A stretch of DNA of 64,000 nt from positions 1-64,000 of the forward strand of contig DATAUV010000053.1 of the NCBI GenBank assembly GCA_036268075.1, written 5' to 3'. Made by a program: the position numbers and the translations under genes. The stretch comes from DATARH01 sp036268075. GTDB taxonomy: Bacteria > Pseudomonadota > Alphaproteobacteria > ATCC43930 > CGMCC-115725. Under the pieces are notes generated by a model. It saw only the letters and a program-made list of their open reading frames with translations, did not search any database and had not been told where the DNA came from. Shown here piece after piece: positions 1 to 10,282 of the stretch; position 1 is the first letter of the stretch; the number at the start of each line of letters is the position of its first letter.

Positions 1-2
1 TC

Positions 3-200
3 ACCCTGCAAACCGACCTCGCCGCCCGCATCCTCGCGCGGGGCGGGAACGGCAAAGACCCCGTCGCCGCCTGGGCCACCCGCCGCGCCGCCGCCCTGGA
101 GCCGGCCGAGGTAGCCGCCACCGAGCTCCGAGCTTCGCCGAGCCCGGACCTCGCGATGCTGGTGGTGGCGACGCGGCAGCTCAGGCAGGCGGTGGGATAA
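3..200 (+). CDS. C-terminal end of a large NAD-dependent glutamate dehydrogenase (partial)
   Basis: Reading frame 3 is open from the window edge to a TAA at 198-200 and gives about 65 residues ending ML-VVATRQLRQAVG. The pattern (hydrophobic heptads, an IL-A-R-GG turn, a W-A-x-R segment, then PDLAML-VA-R-LR) resembles the extreme C-terminus of the 1500-1600 residue NAD-specific glutamate dehydrogenases of alphaproteobacteria, which convert glutamate to 2-oxoglutarate and ammonia. Codon use is typical of the window. Only the tail is visible, so the identification rests on a weakly conserved helical segment. Confidence 0.5.
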   Translation, partial: TLQTDLAARILARGGNGKDPVAAWATRRAAALEPAEVAATELRASPSPDLAMLVVATRQLRQAVG

Positions 201-261
201 GTCTTATGCCGACGATCGCCATCATCGATGGGGTCAAGATCCAATCTTCTACGGCGACCAC

Positions 262-765
262 ATGCCGGCCCATTTCCATGCGATCATCGGCGGCGCGGAA
301 ATCCTGATCGCGATTCGGAACCTTGACGTGATCCGGGGATCGCTCCCACCTGCAAAGTTGCGGCGCGTCATGGCATGGGCGCTGAGACACCAGGCCGAAC
401 TGGCGTTGAATTGGATCAAGTGCCAGGACGACGAAGCGCCGGAGAGGATCGAGAGAATGCCGAAGGTCTTGGACAATGTGATCGTTGCCGCCGTCTCGGA
501 CCCAGCGACCGAGACGGTAACGCTGACGTGGCAGAATGGCGCAAGAACGGTCAACAGCTTCGCCCACGTCGTAGGACGAGGCGTGTTTGCCGCACTGGCG
601 AATCCTGCCGTGTTCGCAAAGGCGCGGATCGGCGACCGGGGCCGCAGCCTCGAATGGCCCGGCGAAATCGATTTCTGCGCCGACGCCCTGTGGTTTGAAG
701 CGCATCCCGAGGACGCGCCTCAATCACAAAAGCAATCGGCCGAGCCGGCCATGGGGGACGAGTAG
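262..765 (+). CDS. DUF4160-DUF2442 fusion protein with frameshifted 5' end
   Basis: The open frame gives 167 residues. The first 60 (starting PAHFHAIIGG, then GSLPPAKLRRVMAW) match the DUF4160 pattern and residues 68-150 (PATETVTLTW, GVFAALANP, LEWPGEIDFCADALW) match DUF2442. These two domains are usually encoded by separate neighbouring genes; here they are one chain. The natural N-terminus appears to lie upstream: an ATG at 206 encodes MPTIAIIDGVKIQ in another frame and runs into IFYGDH of this frame at base 244, where one A seems to be missing. Either the gene is broken, starts at ATG 262, or the base is a sequencing error. The 3' end converges with acs, one base apart. Function of either domain is unknown; both occur near toxin-antitoxin-like loci. 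Confidence 0.65.
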   Translation: MPAHFHAIIGGAEILIAIRNLDVIRGSLPPAKLRRVMAWALRHQAELALNWIKCQDDEAPERIERMPKVLDNVIVAAVSDPATETVTLTWQNGARTVNSFAHVVGRGVFAALANPAVFAKARIGDRGRSLEWPGEIDFCADALWFEAHPEDAPQSQKQSAEPAMGDE

Positions 766-766
766 C

Positions 767-2707
<1,941 letters not shown>

Positions 2708-2844
2708 CTTTTCTTTCCTCCGTTATGCGACGCGCGGCTGTCTCAGATATGGCGCAGCCCATGCGACGGCGCAAATGCTAAACCCCTCGGCCAGCACGCG
2801 ACATGCCGCGGCTTGTCGCGTGTCGATGAACGGCGCCGAACATA

Positions 2845-2992
2845 CCCCTCGCCCGCATTGCGGGAGAGGAAGGGACCCGTCGCGGAGCGATGGGAGGGTG
2901 AGGGCACGGAGCGTCTTTCGCTCCACCCCACCGCGCTGCGCGCGGCCCTCACCCGGCCTTCGGCCACCCTCTCCCGCAGTGCGGGCGAGGGG
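2845..2992. repeat. Intergenic palindromic repeat, CCCTCGCCCGC family
   Basis: An inverted repeat of about 148 bp between acs and the EVE gene. The left arm starts CCCCTCGCCCGCATTGCGGG and the right arm ends with its near-complement CCCGCAGTGCGGGCGAGGGG. Inner arms (GGGAGGGTGAGGGC and GCCCTCACCC) also pair, so the transcript could fold into a long imperfect hairpin. A related element lies at 6616-6748. Confidence 0.8.
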
Positions 2993-3002
2993 ATTGTTTC
3001 GG

Positions 3003-3416
3003 TTATGCCGCGATCCCGGCCGTGCGGCAAATCACCCCCCATTCCTTGTCCGTCACCGGACACACCGACAGCCGCGACTGGCGCAGCAGGGAAAAACCGG
3101 CCAGCTCCGGCATCCCCTTCATCTCGGTCAGCGTCACCGCCTTTTCGACCGGCATGACCGGGGCGATGTCGACCATCACGAACCGGCCCGTGGGGTCGCT
3201 TGGGTCGGGATAGGCGGTGCGGACGATTTCGGCCACCCCGACGATCTCCTTGCCCTCGTTCGAATGGTAGAAGAACGCACGGTCGCCGACCCTCATCGCC
3301 TTCAAATTGATCGCCGCCTGATGGTTGCGGATGCCGTCCCAATGGGTGCGGCCGTCCGCGACCATCTGCGACCACGGGTATTTGACCGGCTCGGATTTCA
3401 GTAGCCAGTACGCCAT
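3003..3416 (-). CDS. EVE domain-containing protein
   Basis: A 137-residue protein consisting of one EVE domain, a PUA/YTH-related fold believed to bind modified nucleic acid bases. Hallmarks visible: N-terminal YWLLKSEP, HWDGIRNHQAAINL, the GD-AFFYHS strand and the terminal EWGVI. It is the last gene of a leftward run tesA - FIST - thpR - EVE; thpR ends 12 bases upstream of its start, so it is probably co-transcribed. Its substrate cannot be read from the sequence. Confidence 0.9.
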   Translation of the reverse strand: MAYWLLKSEPVKYPWSQMVADGRTHWDGIRNHQAAINLKAMRVGDRAFFYHSNEGKEIVGVAEIVRTAYPDPSDPTGRFVMVDIAPVMPVEKAVTLTEMKGMPELAGFSLLRQSRLSVCPVTDKEWGVICRTAGIAA

Positions 3417-3428
3417 CGTCTTTCCCCC

Positions 3429-3962
3429 TCAACCCAGCGGATAGTCCGCCTGATCCTCATAAACCGAGCCGGCCTTGGTCGGAAAGCTTGCGATCAGGCT
3501 GAACTGCTCGACCGGCAGCGGCGCCGTGCGAAAGGTGGCGTGGGCGGCCAGAAACGCCTGCAGGTCGGGCATCGCCGGGTTGCGCAGCCGCGCCAGCGTC
3601 ACATGCGGCGAGAACCGCCGCGGCTCGGGCGGCAACCCGGCGCGAATGAGGGCCTGCTCGATCTTGTCGCGCAGATGGCTCAGCGCCGGCTCGCGCTCGG
3701 CCCCGATCCACAGCGTGTGCGGCTTGCCGTGGCCGAAGACGCCCGTGCCGGCGAGCTGCAAGGTGAACCGCCGCGCCTTGAGCCGCGCCAGCGCCTCGTC
3801 GACATCGGCGGCGGTCCCCTCGTCGACATCGCCGATAAACCTGAGCGTCAGGTGCAGGTTGCCGGCATCGACCCAGCGCGCGCCGGGCAGCCGCGTCTCC
3901 AACAGCGACAGGCGCAGCTTCAGCTCGGGCGGAAAGCCGATCCCGACAAAAAGGCGCAGCAT
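3429..3962 (-). CDS. thpR: RNA 2',3'-cyclic phosphodiesterase (2H family)
   Basis: A 177-residue 2H phosphoesterase. The two catalytic H-x-T/S signatures are present: HLTLRF near residue 42 and HVTLAR near residue 124, separated by the usual spacing. Members open 2',3'-cyclic phosphate ends of RNA to 2'-phosphate and can ligate tRNA halves in vitro. It lies between a FIST-domain gene (8 bases upstream) and the EVE gene, suggesting one transcript. Confidence 0.93.
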   Translation of the reverse strand: MLRLFVGIGFPPELKLRLSLLETRLPGARWVDAGNLHLTLRFIGDVDEGTAADVDEALARLKARRFTLQLAGTGVFGHGKPHTLWIGAEREPALSHLRDKIEQALIRAGLPPEPRRFSPHVTLARLRNPAMPDLQAFLAAHATFRTAPLPVEQFSLIASFPTKAGSVYEDQADYPLG

Positions 3963-3970
3963 CGGGTCAC

Positions 3971-5080
3971 TCAGGTGAACAGGGTCAAGACCCCGGTATA
4001 CCCGTAGAGCCGGTCGCGCGAAATCTCGCCGTTGGCGAAGAAGCCGACGAGCGGAAAATCGCCGAGCGTGTCGCGGATCAGCCCCGTCTCGACCGCCGGC
4101 TCGCCGAACAGCGACATCCCGCGCGCGATGCAGCTCACGTAGACTCCGCCGCGCGGCTTGCCGCTGAGGCGGCCGCCGAGCTGCGTCAGCATCCGGACGA
4201 GGTCTTTTTTCGCGCTTTCAGGGTCGCGGCGGGTGAACATGATCTTGTCGCCCGGCGCCACCTCGGCGGCGAGCGCGATCCAACCCTGGCGCGGGTCGAT
4301 CCCCATCAGGTTGCGCACGAGGTAGTCGCCAGTGTCGGACCCCGCCACCGGCAGCCCGACAAAGATCGTGCCGCCGAGCCGCCGCAGGTTTTGCGCCAGC
4401 TCCGGTCCGATATCCTCAAGGAACACCTCGAGCGCCGGCCGCCCGTCGATCTTGATGACGATGTTGTCTTGCGCCTCGTCGATCGTCCGCACCGGCCCGA
4501 CCGGCGAACAGCCCTGGGTCAGCGCGGTCGCGACCGACACCGCCGACGACAGCAGCAGCCCCGACATCCCGCCGCCGCCGAGCTCCAGCCCCGCGACCAG
4601 CGGCGCGTCGCACTGATGCGACACGAGCCCGCCGACGAGAAACGCGCCGGTCGCGGTGCCGGCGTCGATCGCGGCGCGGGTCAGGTCCGGGCAACGCGGG
4701 TCGGCGTGCACGAGGGCGAGCGACGGCTGCACCGCCTCGATCCACTTTGCATGGTCGCGCGGCAGGTCGCGGCCGGGATCGTCGGTCGAGCCGAATACGC
4801 GAAAGCTCTCTTCCGGCACGGCCGCGGTCAGCACCGACGCCGCCGGCCGGTCGTAGACCTCATGTCCGGCGGCGCAGATCCCGAGCCCGACGCCGCCGAC
4901 CCACTCCGCGATCCCGGTGCCTTTCGCCAGCTCGCGCACCAGCCCCGGCAGCGACCCCGCCGCCGGCTCGCTGACATAGACGATGCCCAGCGTCGCGCCC
5001 GACGTGTCGCCGAGCCCCGCGAGGCACTTCGCCCCGAGCCCCTGGCCCTCGGCGAAGGCGGAGGCGAACCCGCCGCTCAT
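3971..5080 (-). CDS. FIST N- and C-domain protein
   Basis: A 369-residue cytoplasmic protein starting MSGGFASAFAEG. The N-terminal half (about residues 30-195) has the FIST pattern with GG-SHQ and a glycine-rich GLELGGGGMSGLLL strand; the C-terminal half (about 210-355) has FIST_C features such as NLMGIDP, GGVYVSCIARG and the end FANGEI. FIST domains are proposed small-ligand sensory modules, often linked to signal transduction. The start codon overlaps the tesA stop in an ATGA, so translation is likely coupled. No output domain is fused to it. A longer upstream extension of the frame is a shadow of tesA and was not used. Confidence 0.88.
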   Translation of the reverse strand: MSGGFASAFAEGQGLGAKCLAGLGDTSGATLGIVYVSEPAAGSLPGLVRELAKGTGIAEWVGGVGLGICAAGHEVYDRPAASVLTAAVPEESFRVFGSTDDPGRDLPRDHAKWIEAVQPSLALVHADPRCPDLTRAAIDAGTATGAFLVGGLVSHQCDAPLVAGLELGGGGMSGLLLSSAVSVATALTQGCSPVGPVRTIDEAQDNIVIKIDGRPALEVFLEDIGPELAQNLRRLGGTIFVGLPVAGSDTGDYLVRNLMGIDPRQGWIALAAEVAPGDKIMFTRRDPESAKKDLVRMLTQLGGRLSGKPRGGVYVSCIARGMSLFGEPAVETGLIRDTLGDFPLVGFFANGEISRDRLYGYTGVLTLFT

Positions 5081-5706
5081 GATTTCGCCTCCATCAGCCC
5101 CGCCGCCAGCTTGGCGACGACCGGCGCGATGCGGTCGACGAGCACGGCGACCCCTTTCCGGTTGGGATGCAGGCCGTCGGGCTGGTTCAGGTCCGGGTTC
5201 ATCGCCACACCTTCGAGAAAGAACGGGTAGAGCGGCACGTGATGCGCCTTGGCGAGGTCGGTATAGATGCGGTCGAATGCATCCTCGTACCCCTTGCCCC
5301 AATTGGGCGGCGCCAGCATCCCGATCAGCAGCAGCTTGGCCCCGCTCGCCTGGATCTTGTCGATCATCTTGTCGAGATTGCCTTTGACCACGGCCGGGTC
5401 GGTGCCCCTCAGCGCGTCGTTGGCGCCGAGCGCGAGGATCACCAGATCGGGCTTGTCGCCAAGCGTCCAGTCGAGCCGCGCGAGCCCGCCGGCGGTGGTG
5501 TCGCCCGACACCCCGGCATTGGCGACGCGAACGTCCAGCCCACCCTGCTTGAGCTTGGCCTCCAGACGCGCCGGAAACGCCTCGCCCGCCGGCAACCCCA
5601 GCCCCGCCGTCAGGCTGTCGCCGATATCGACGATCTCCAGCGTCCGCGCACCCGCCGGCGCCGCCGCCAGCAGCAGCGCAATCGTCGCGAGAGCGAAGCG
5701 GTTCAT
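5077..5706 (-). CDS. tesA: Periplasmic SGNH/GDSL arylesterase-thioesterase I
   Basis: A 209-residue protein of the TesA/TAP family. It has a signal peptide (MNRFALATIALLLAAAPAGA), then block I IGDSLTAG with the nucleophilic serine, block II NAGVSGD, block III LALGANDALRG and block V DGLHPN with the catalytic Asp and His. It hydrolyses acyl esters or thioesters in the periplasm. ATG at 5706 was preferred over an upstream ATG because it places the signal peptide at the N-terminus. An ABC transporter pair of the YbbA/YbbP type is divergently encoded next door, the same association as E. coli tesA-ybbAP. Confidence 0.93.
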   Translation of the reverse strand: MNRFALATIALLLAAAPAGARTLEIVDIGDSLTAGLGLPAGEAFPARLEAKLKQGGLDVRVANAGVSGDTTAGGLARLDWTLGDKPDLVILALGANDALRGTDPAVVKGNLDKMIDKIQASGAKLLLIGMLAPPNWGKGYEDAFDRIYTDLAKAHHVPLYPFFLEGVAMNPDLNQPDGLHPNRKGVAVLVDRIAPVVAKLAAGLMEAKS

Positions 5707-5743
5707 GATTCGTAGACTGGTGAGCGGGAGGGGCAAGGTCAAT

Positions 5744-5865
5744 AAAGGACCGCGGGCGTCCCGCCCGCATCTCTAAAGAAAACTTGCGGGAAAGGACCGC
5801 GGGCGTCCCGCCCGCATCTCTCCCGCCCGCATCTCTAAAGAAAACTTGCGGGCGGGACGCCCGCG
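5744..5865. repeat. Tandem GC-rich hairpin repeat between tesA and the ABC transporter
   Basis: The unit beginning AAAGGACCGCGGGCGTCCCG occurs at 5744-5773 and again at 5791-5820, offset by 47 bases. The segment at 5848-5865 is the inverted complement of its core, giving an 18-bp GC-rich stem around a loop containing the ATCTCTAAAGAAAACTT sequence, which is itself repeated. It fills most of the divergent promoter region. Confidence 0.8.
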
Positions 5866-5883
5866 CTCCCATATCCGCTAGCC

Positions 5884-6591
5884 ATGATCGCTACCCCCCT
5901 GATCCGGCTCGACGACATCCGCCTCAGCCTTACCGGCGCGGCGGGGCCGGTCGAAATATTGCGCGGCGTGTCGCTGACGGTCGGGGCGGGCGAAACCGTG
6001 GCGCTGGTCGGCCCGTCCGGTTCGGGCAAGTCGACGCTGATGATGGTGATGGCGGGCCTCGAACGCCCGAGCGCCGGGCACGTCGAGCTCGCCGGCCAAG
6101 ACCTCGCCGCGCTGGACGAAGACGGGCTAGCCCGCCTCCGCCGTACCCGGATCGGCATCGTCTTCCAGGGCTTCCACCTGTTGCCGACGATGACCGCGCT
6201 CGAAAACGTCGCGATCCCGCTGGAGCTCGGCGGCGACCGGGACGCCTTCGCCGCGGCCGAGGCGGCGCTGTCCCGCGTCGGGCTCGGCCACCGCGTCGGC
6301 CACTACCCGGGCGAATTGTCGGGTGGCGAGCAGCAGCGCGTCGCCATCGCCCGCGCCTTCGCCGCCCGTCCCGCCCTGATTCTCGCCGACGAGCCGACCG
6401 GCAACCTCGACGGCGCCACCGGCCGCCTCGTCATCGACTGCCTGTTCGCCGAGCACGAGCGCAACGGCACCGGCCTCATGCTGATCACCCACGATCCAGC
6501 CCTCGCCGATCGCTGCGGGCGGCAAATCCATTTGGCGGATGGACGGATCGTGGAGGATGCACAGAGCCCGGTCTTGCGGCAGGTGCTGTGA
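5884..6591 (+). CDS. ABC transporter ATP-binding protein, YbbA/LolD type
   Basis: A 235-residue ABC ATPase of the MacB/LolD class. Walker A is GPSGSGKST near residue 42, the Q-loop is GIVFQGFHLLPTM, the signature is LSGGEQQRVAIARAFA, Walker B is ALILADEPTGNLD and the H-loop is LITHD. Such ATPases power FtsX-like permeases that act on the cell envelope by mechanotransmission or lipoprotein release. The permease follows at 6764. An intergenic repeat separates the two genes. Confidence 0.92.
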   Translation: MIATPLIRLDDIRLSLTGAAGPVEILRGVSLTVGAGETVALVGPSGSGKSTLMMVMAGLERPSAGHVELAGQDLAALDEDGLARLRRTRIGIVFQGFHLLPTMTALENVAIPLELGGDRDAFAAAEAALSRVGLGHRVGHYPGELSGGEQQRVAIARAFAARPALILADEPTGNLDGATGRLVIDCLFAEHERNGTGLMLITHDPALADRCGRQIHLADGRIVEDAQSPVLRQVL

Positions 6592-6615
6592 CGCTAGCGA
6601 GCAGCCCAGACTGCT

Positions 6616-6748
6616 CCCTCTCCGCCCATCGAGGGGAGAGGGTCGGCCGAGGGGAGAGGGTCGGCGTGAGGTGGGCTTGCTCTGAGTCCACCCACCTCAC
6701 CCTCCCACTTCGTGGGCGCCTCCCTTTCCCCCCAATGGGCGGAGAGGG
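6616..6748. repeat. Intergenic palindromic repeat, CCCTCTCCGCCCAT family
   Basis: Inverted repeat with ends CCCTCTCCGCCCAT and ATGGGCGGAGAGGG, inner arms GTGAGGTGGG and CCCACCTCAC, and a short direct duplication of GAGGGGAGAGGGTCGGC in the left arm. It is inserted between the ATPase and permease genes of one transporter and is related to the element at 2845-2992. Confidence 0.8.
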
Positions 6749-6763
6749 ACTGTAGGCGCCTGC

Positions 6764-9277
6764 ATGATCCGCTACGCCCTGATCCTGGCCACTAGAGAAC
6801 TCCGCGGCGGCATTCGCGGGTTCCGCGTGTTTCTCGCCTGCCTGTTCGTCGGGGTCGCGGCTATAGCGGCGATCGGGTCGATGAATGCGTCGGTCGTGGC
6901 CGGGATCGGCACCAACGCGCGCGTGATCCTCGGCGGCGATGTCGCCGCGCGCCTCTCCTATCGCCCCGCGACCCCGGACGAGCTCGTCTTTCTCCGGGAG
7001 AGCGGCCGGCTGTCGCGGATCGTCACGATGCGGGCGATGGCCCGTTCGCTCGACGGCGCGCGGCACAGCCTGATCGAGTTGAAGGCGGTCGACGCCGCCT
7101 ATCCGCTGACCGGCAGCCTCACCCTGCAACCGCCGCAAACCCCGGCCGAAGCGCTTGCGGATAACGGCGCCGCGGTCGACCCGGAGCTGGCCGAACGGCT
7201 CGGCCTCAAGCCTGGCGACAAGTTCAAGATCGGCGCGGCGACGGTAACCCTGCGCGCGACGATCGCCCGCGAACCCAACGCCGCTTTTGGCGAGCTCCCG
7301 CTCGGGCCGCACGTCACGATCTCCGAGACGGCCTTCGCCGAGACCAAACTGATCCAGCCCGGCGCGATCGTCGCCTACGATTATCGCCTCGTCCTGCCAC
7401 CAGGCACCGACCCACAGCAATGGACTGAGACGGCACGAAACAAATTCCCCGATGCCGGCTGGCGTCTCCGCACCGCGCACGACGCCGTGCCGGACCTGCG
7501 GCGGTTTTTCGACCGGATCGGGCTGTTCCTGAACCTGGTCGGGGTGACCGCGCTGCTGGTCGGCGGGATCGGCATCGGCAACGCCGTGTCGGGCTATGTC
7601 GCCGGCAAGACCCAGGCGATCGCGACGCTCAAATGTCTCGGCGCGCCGGCGCGGCTCGTCTTCGCCGCCTATCTCGCCCAGGTGCTGACGCTCGCGCTCG
7701 CCGCGATCGCCGCCGCGCTGTTGTCCGGCGCGCTGATCCCGGCCGGCGCGTCCCGGCTGCTGGCGGGTGTCTTGCCCGTCCGGATGCGCCTCGGCATCTA
7801 TCCCGAGCCGCTCGCGGTCGCCGCCGCCGCCGGGTTGCTGACGACCCTCGCCTTTTCCCTTTGGCCGCTCGCCGCGATCGGGCGCGTGTCGCCCGGCGCC
7901 CTGTTCCGCGAGCCTACCGCGCCGCGCCGGCGGATGATCCCGCCGATGGCGGCGTCGGCCACCGCCCTCGCCGCCACGCTCCTCGCCGCGCTGATCGTGT
8001 TGACCGCGCCCGACCGCGGCGTCGCGGCGTGGTACGTCGTCGGCGCGGTAGCCGCGCTGGTGCTGTTCCGGGCCGCCGGCATCGCCATCGAGCGCGGCGC
8101 CCGCGCGCTTGGCCGGATCAGGCGGATTGCCGCGCGGCCGATCCTGCGCCTCGCGCTCGCCAATCTGCACCGGCCGGGGGCGCCGACCGGGCGGGCGGTG
8201 ATCTCGCTCGGCATCGGGCTCACGGTGCTGGTCGCGATCGCCCTCGTCGAAGGCAACCTCGCCCGGGAAATCGACACCAACCTCGCCGAGCACGCGCCCG
8301 AGTATTTCGTCATCGACATACAGCCCGGCCAGCTCGCCGGCCTCGGCGCCACGGTCGGCGGCGTCCCCGGCGCCAGCTTCGACCAGGTGCCGATGCTGCG
8401 CGCCCGCATCACCAAGCTCAACGGCGTGCCGGTCGAACAGGCCAAAATCGCCGCCCAGGCGCAATGGGCGCTGCGCAGCGACCGGGGCCTCACCTACTCT
8501 GCGACCCTGCCGAAAGGGTCGAGCCTCGATTCGGGGAAATGGTGGCCGCCCGACTACCACGGCCCGCCGCTCATCTCGTTCGACGCCGAGCTCGCCCGCG
8601 GCATGGGCCTCAAGGTCGGCGACACGCTGACCGTCAACCTGCTCGGCCGCGAGATCACCGCGACGATCGCCAATTTGCGCCGGATCGACTGGACCCGGCT
8701 CGGGATCAATTTCGCGATCGTCTTCGCACCCGGCACGCTCGAGGCGGCGCCGCAGACCCATCTCGCCGCGCTCTACGGCACCCCCGCGGCGGCCGAGACT
8801 GCGGTGCGCAAGCTCGCCGACCAGTTCCCCAACCTGTCGGCGATCCCGGTGCGCGAGACGCTCGCCGCGGTCGCCCACATCATCGCGACGATCGCCGACG
8901 CGATGCGCCTGGTCGCCCTCGTGACGGTGCTGGCGGGGATTCTGGTGCTGGGCGGGGCGATCGCCGCGGGGCATCGCCGCCGCGTCTACGAAGCCGTCGT
9001 GCTCAAGGTGCTCGGCGCGACAAGAGGCACCGTAACCGCGGCGTTCCTGATCGAGCACGTGCTGGTCGGCGCCGCCGCGGCGCTCGCGGCCGGAATTATC
9101 GGCACCGTCGCCGCCTTTGTCGTCGTGACCGGGCCGATGCGCTCGGAGTGGGTGTTTCTCATCCGGCCGCTGGTGCTAGTCCTGCCGCTCGGCGTTGTGG
9201 TCAGCGTCGCGATCGGCTATGCCGGCACCTGGCGCGCGCTCGGCGCCAAGCCGGCGGCGTTCTTGCGAAACGAATAA
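6764..9277 (+). CDS. FtsX-like ABC transporter permease (YbbP type)
   Basis: An 837-residue inner-membrane protein. A first membrane helix (about residues 25-45, FLACLFVGVAAIAAIGS) is followed by a MacB-type periplasmic domain, a first FtsX block of three helices (about 250-375, starting FLNLVGVTALLVGGIGIGNAVSGYV), a central pair of helices, a second periplasmic domain and a second FtsX block near the C-terminus (VTVLAGILVLGGAIAAG to the end). The double-FtsX layout and length match YbbP, partner of YbbA. Substrate unknown; the tesA context hints at envelope lipid or lipoprotein handling. Confidence 0.92.
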   Translation: MIRYALILATRELRGGIRGFRVFLACLFVGVAAIAAIGSMNASVVAGIGTNARVILGGDVAARLSYRPATPDELVFLRESGRLSRIVTMRAMARSLDGARHSLIELKAVDAAYPLTGSLTLQPPQTPAEALADNGAAVDPELAERLGLKPGDKFKIGAATVTLRATIAREPNAAFGELPLGPHVTISETAFAETKLIQPGAIVAYDYRLVLPPGTDPQQWTETARNKFPDAGWRLRTAHDAVPDLRRFFDRIGLFLNLVGVTALLVGGIGIGNAVSGYVAGKTQAIATLKCLGAPARLVFAAYLAQVLTLALAAIAAALLSGALIPAGASRLLAGVLPVRMRLGIYPEPLAVAAAAGLLTTLAFSLWPLAAIGRVSPGALFREPTAPRRRMIPPMAASATALAATLLAALIVLTAPDRGVAAWYVVGAVAALVLFRAAGIAIERGARALGRIRRIAARPILRLALANLHRPGAPTGRAVISLGIGLTVLVAIALVEGNLAREIDTNLAEHAPEYFVIDIQPGQLAGLGATVGGVPGASFDQVPMLRARITKLNGVPVEQAKIAAQAQWALRSDRGLTYSATLPKGSSLDSGKWWPPDYHGPPLISFDAELARGMGLKVGDTLTVNLLGREITATIANLRRIDWTRLGINFAIVFAPGTLEAAPQTHLAALYGTPAAAETAVRKLADQFPNLSAIPVRETLAAVAHIIATIADAMRLVALVTVLAGILVLGGAIAAGHRRRVYEAVVLKVLGATRGTVTAAFLIEHVLVGAAAALAAGIIGTVAAFVVVTGPMRSEWVFLIRPLVLVLPLGVVVSVAIGYAGTWRALGAKPAAFLRNE

Positions 9278-9379
9278 GCGAGACGCGGCGTGCGGCCGCA
9301 GTTTCCTTGTAAAGTACCGGTTTTGTGCCAATATCAGCAGCCGGGGAATCTTCCTCGCTGCTCTCTTTTGGAGGGTACT

Positions 9380-10096
9380 ATGGCTCTCGGTTCGCAGCCC
9401 CGCTGGACGGTGCGCACGGCGGACACGCAGGTCGACCTCGATGTCGGGCTGCGGAATTACATGCTTCGCATCTACAACTACATGGCGTCCGGCCTCGCGC
9501 TGACCGGGATCGTCGCCTTCGTCGCCGCCAATTCGGGCTTCATCCAGTCGATCTACCGCACACCGGTGATGTGGCTGGTGATCCTGGCGCCGCTCGGCCT
9601 CGTGATGCTCTTGTCCTACGGCGTCAATCGGATGAGCGCCGCGGCGACGCAGGGCATCTTCTGGATCTATTCCGGACTTATGGGCCTGTCGATCTCGACG
9701 ATCTTCCTGGTCTACACGTACCAGAGCATCGCGCGGGTCTTCTTCATCACGGCCGGCACCTTCGCCGCGATGAGCATTTTCGGCTATACGACCCGGCGCG
9801 ATCTGACCCAGTACGGCTCGTTCCTGTGGATGGGGCTGATCGGGATCATCATCGCCTCGCTCGTCAACATGTTCGTCGCGTCGAGCGCGCTGCAATTCAT
9901 GATCTCCGTGATCGGGGTCATCGTCTTCACCGGCCTGACCGCGTGGGACACCCAGCAGATCAAGGAGATGTATTTCGAGGGCGATTATGGCGAGGTCGCC
10001 AGCAAGAAGGCCGTGATGGGGGCGCTGCGCCTCTACCTCGACTTCATCAACCTGTTCATGATGCTGATGCAATTGATGGGCACCCGCCGGGACTAA
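9380..10096 (+). CDS. Bax inhibitor-1/YccA family membrane protein
   Basis: A 238-residue protein with seven hydrophobic segments from about residue 33 to 235 and the family features GLRNYMLRIYNYMASGLALTG near the N-terminus and ALRLYLDFINLFMMLM at the C-terminus, with the conserved aspartate. Family members are inner-membrane proteins linked to calcium leak or quality control by FtsH. ATG 9380 is preceded by GGAGG at 9370-9374; the frame is open further upstream but lacks a better start. A strong terminator follows. Confidence 0.94.
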   Translation: MALGSQPRWTVRTADTQVDLDVGLRNYMLRIYNYMASGLALTGIVAFVAANSGFIQSIYRTPVMWLVILAPLGLVMLLSYGVNRMSAAATQGIFWIYSGLMGLSISTIFLVYTYQSIARVFFITAGTFAAMSIFGYTTRRDLTQYGSFLWMGLIGIIIASLVNMFVASSALQFMISVIGVIVFTGLTAWDTQQIKEMYFEGDYGEVASKKAVMGALRLYLDFINLFMMLMQLMGTRRD

Positions 10097-10113
10097 CCCA
10101 TACCCCTTCGGCG

Positions 10114-10147
10114 AAACGGCCGGGCCTCGCGCCCGGCCGTTTTCTTT
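10114..10147 (+). terminator. Rho-independent terminator of the Bax inhibitor-1 gene
   Basis: A perfect 12-bp stem AAACGGCCGGGC / GCCCGGCCGTTT (10114-10125 with 10131-10142) closes a 5-base loop and runs into TTTCTTTT. It starts 17 bases after the stop codon. Confidence 0.9.
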
Positions 10148-10178
10148 TGCGCAACCGCGACTTCCGCCGATTCGGCGT

Positions 10179-10206
10179 TTGACAGCTTGCCCCCGCTCGC
10201 TAACAT
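10179..10206 (+). promoter_or_regulatory. Sigma-70 type promoter for the MFS gene
   Basis: A consensus -35 TTGACA at 10179-10184 and a -10-like TAACAT at 10201-10206 with a 16-base spacer sit about 75 bases upstream of the start codon at 10283 and just downstream of the preceding terminator. Confidence 0.55.
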
Positions 10207-10282
10207 GAGATGCCGGCCTGTTTCGGGGCGGAAAAGGTTCAAGAGGCGACAACAACGCCCTGACGCCCAACGGGAGGATTGC

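Noticed and set aside
2845..2992. A CRISPR array or transposon end at the intergenic repeats.
   Set aside because: Arms are inverted rather than regularly spaced direct repeats, and there is no cas gene or transposase nearby.
3971..5872. A 633-codon frame extending the FIST gene upstream through tesA.
   Set aside because: The upstream part is the out-of-frame shadow of tesA and a GC-rich repeat; the ATG at 5080 gives the normal FIST length.
6485..9058. An 857-codon minus-strand frame opposite the FtsX-like permease.
   Set aside because: Arg/Asp/Gly-rich antisense shadow with no domain; the plus-strand permease is well supported.
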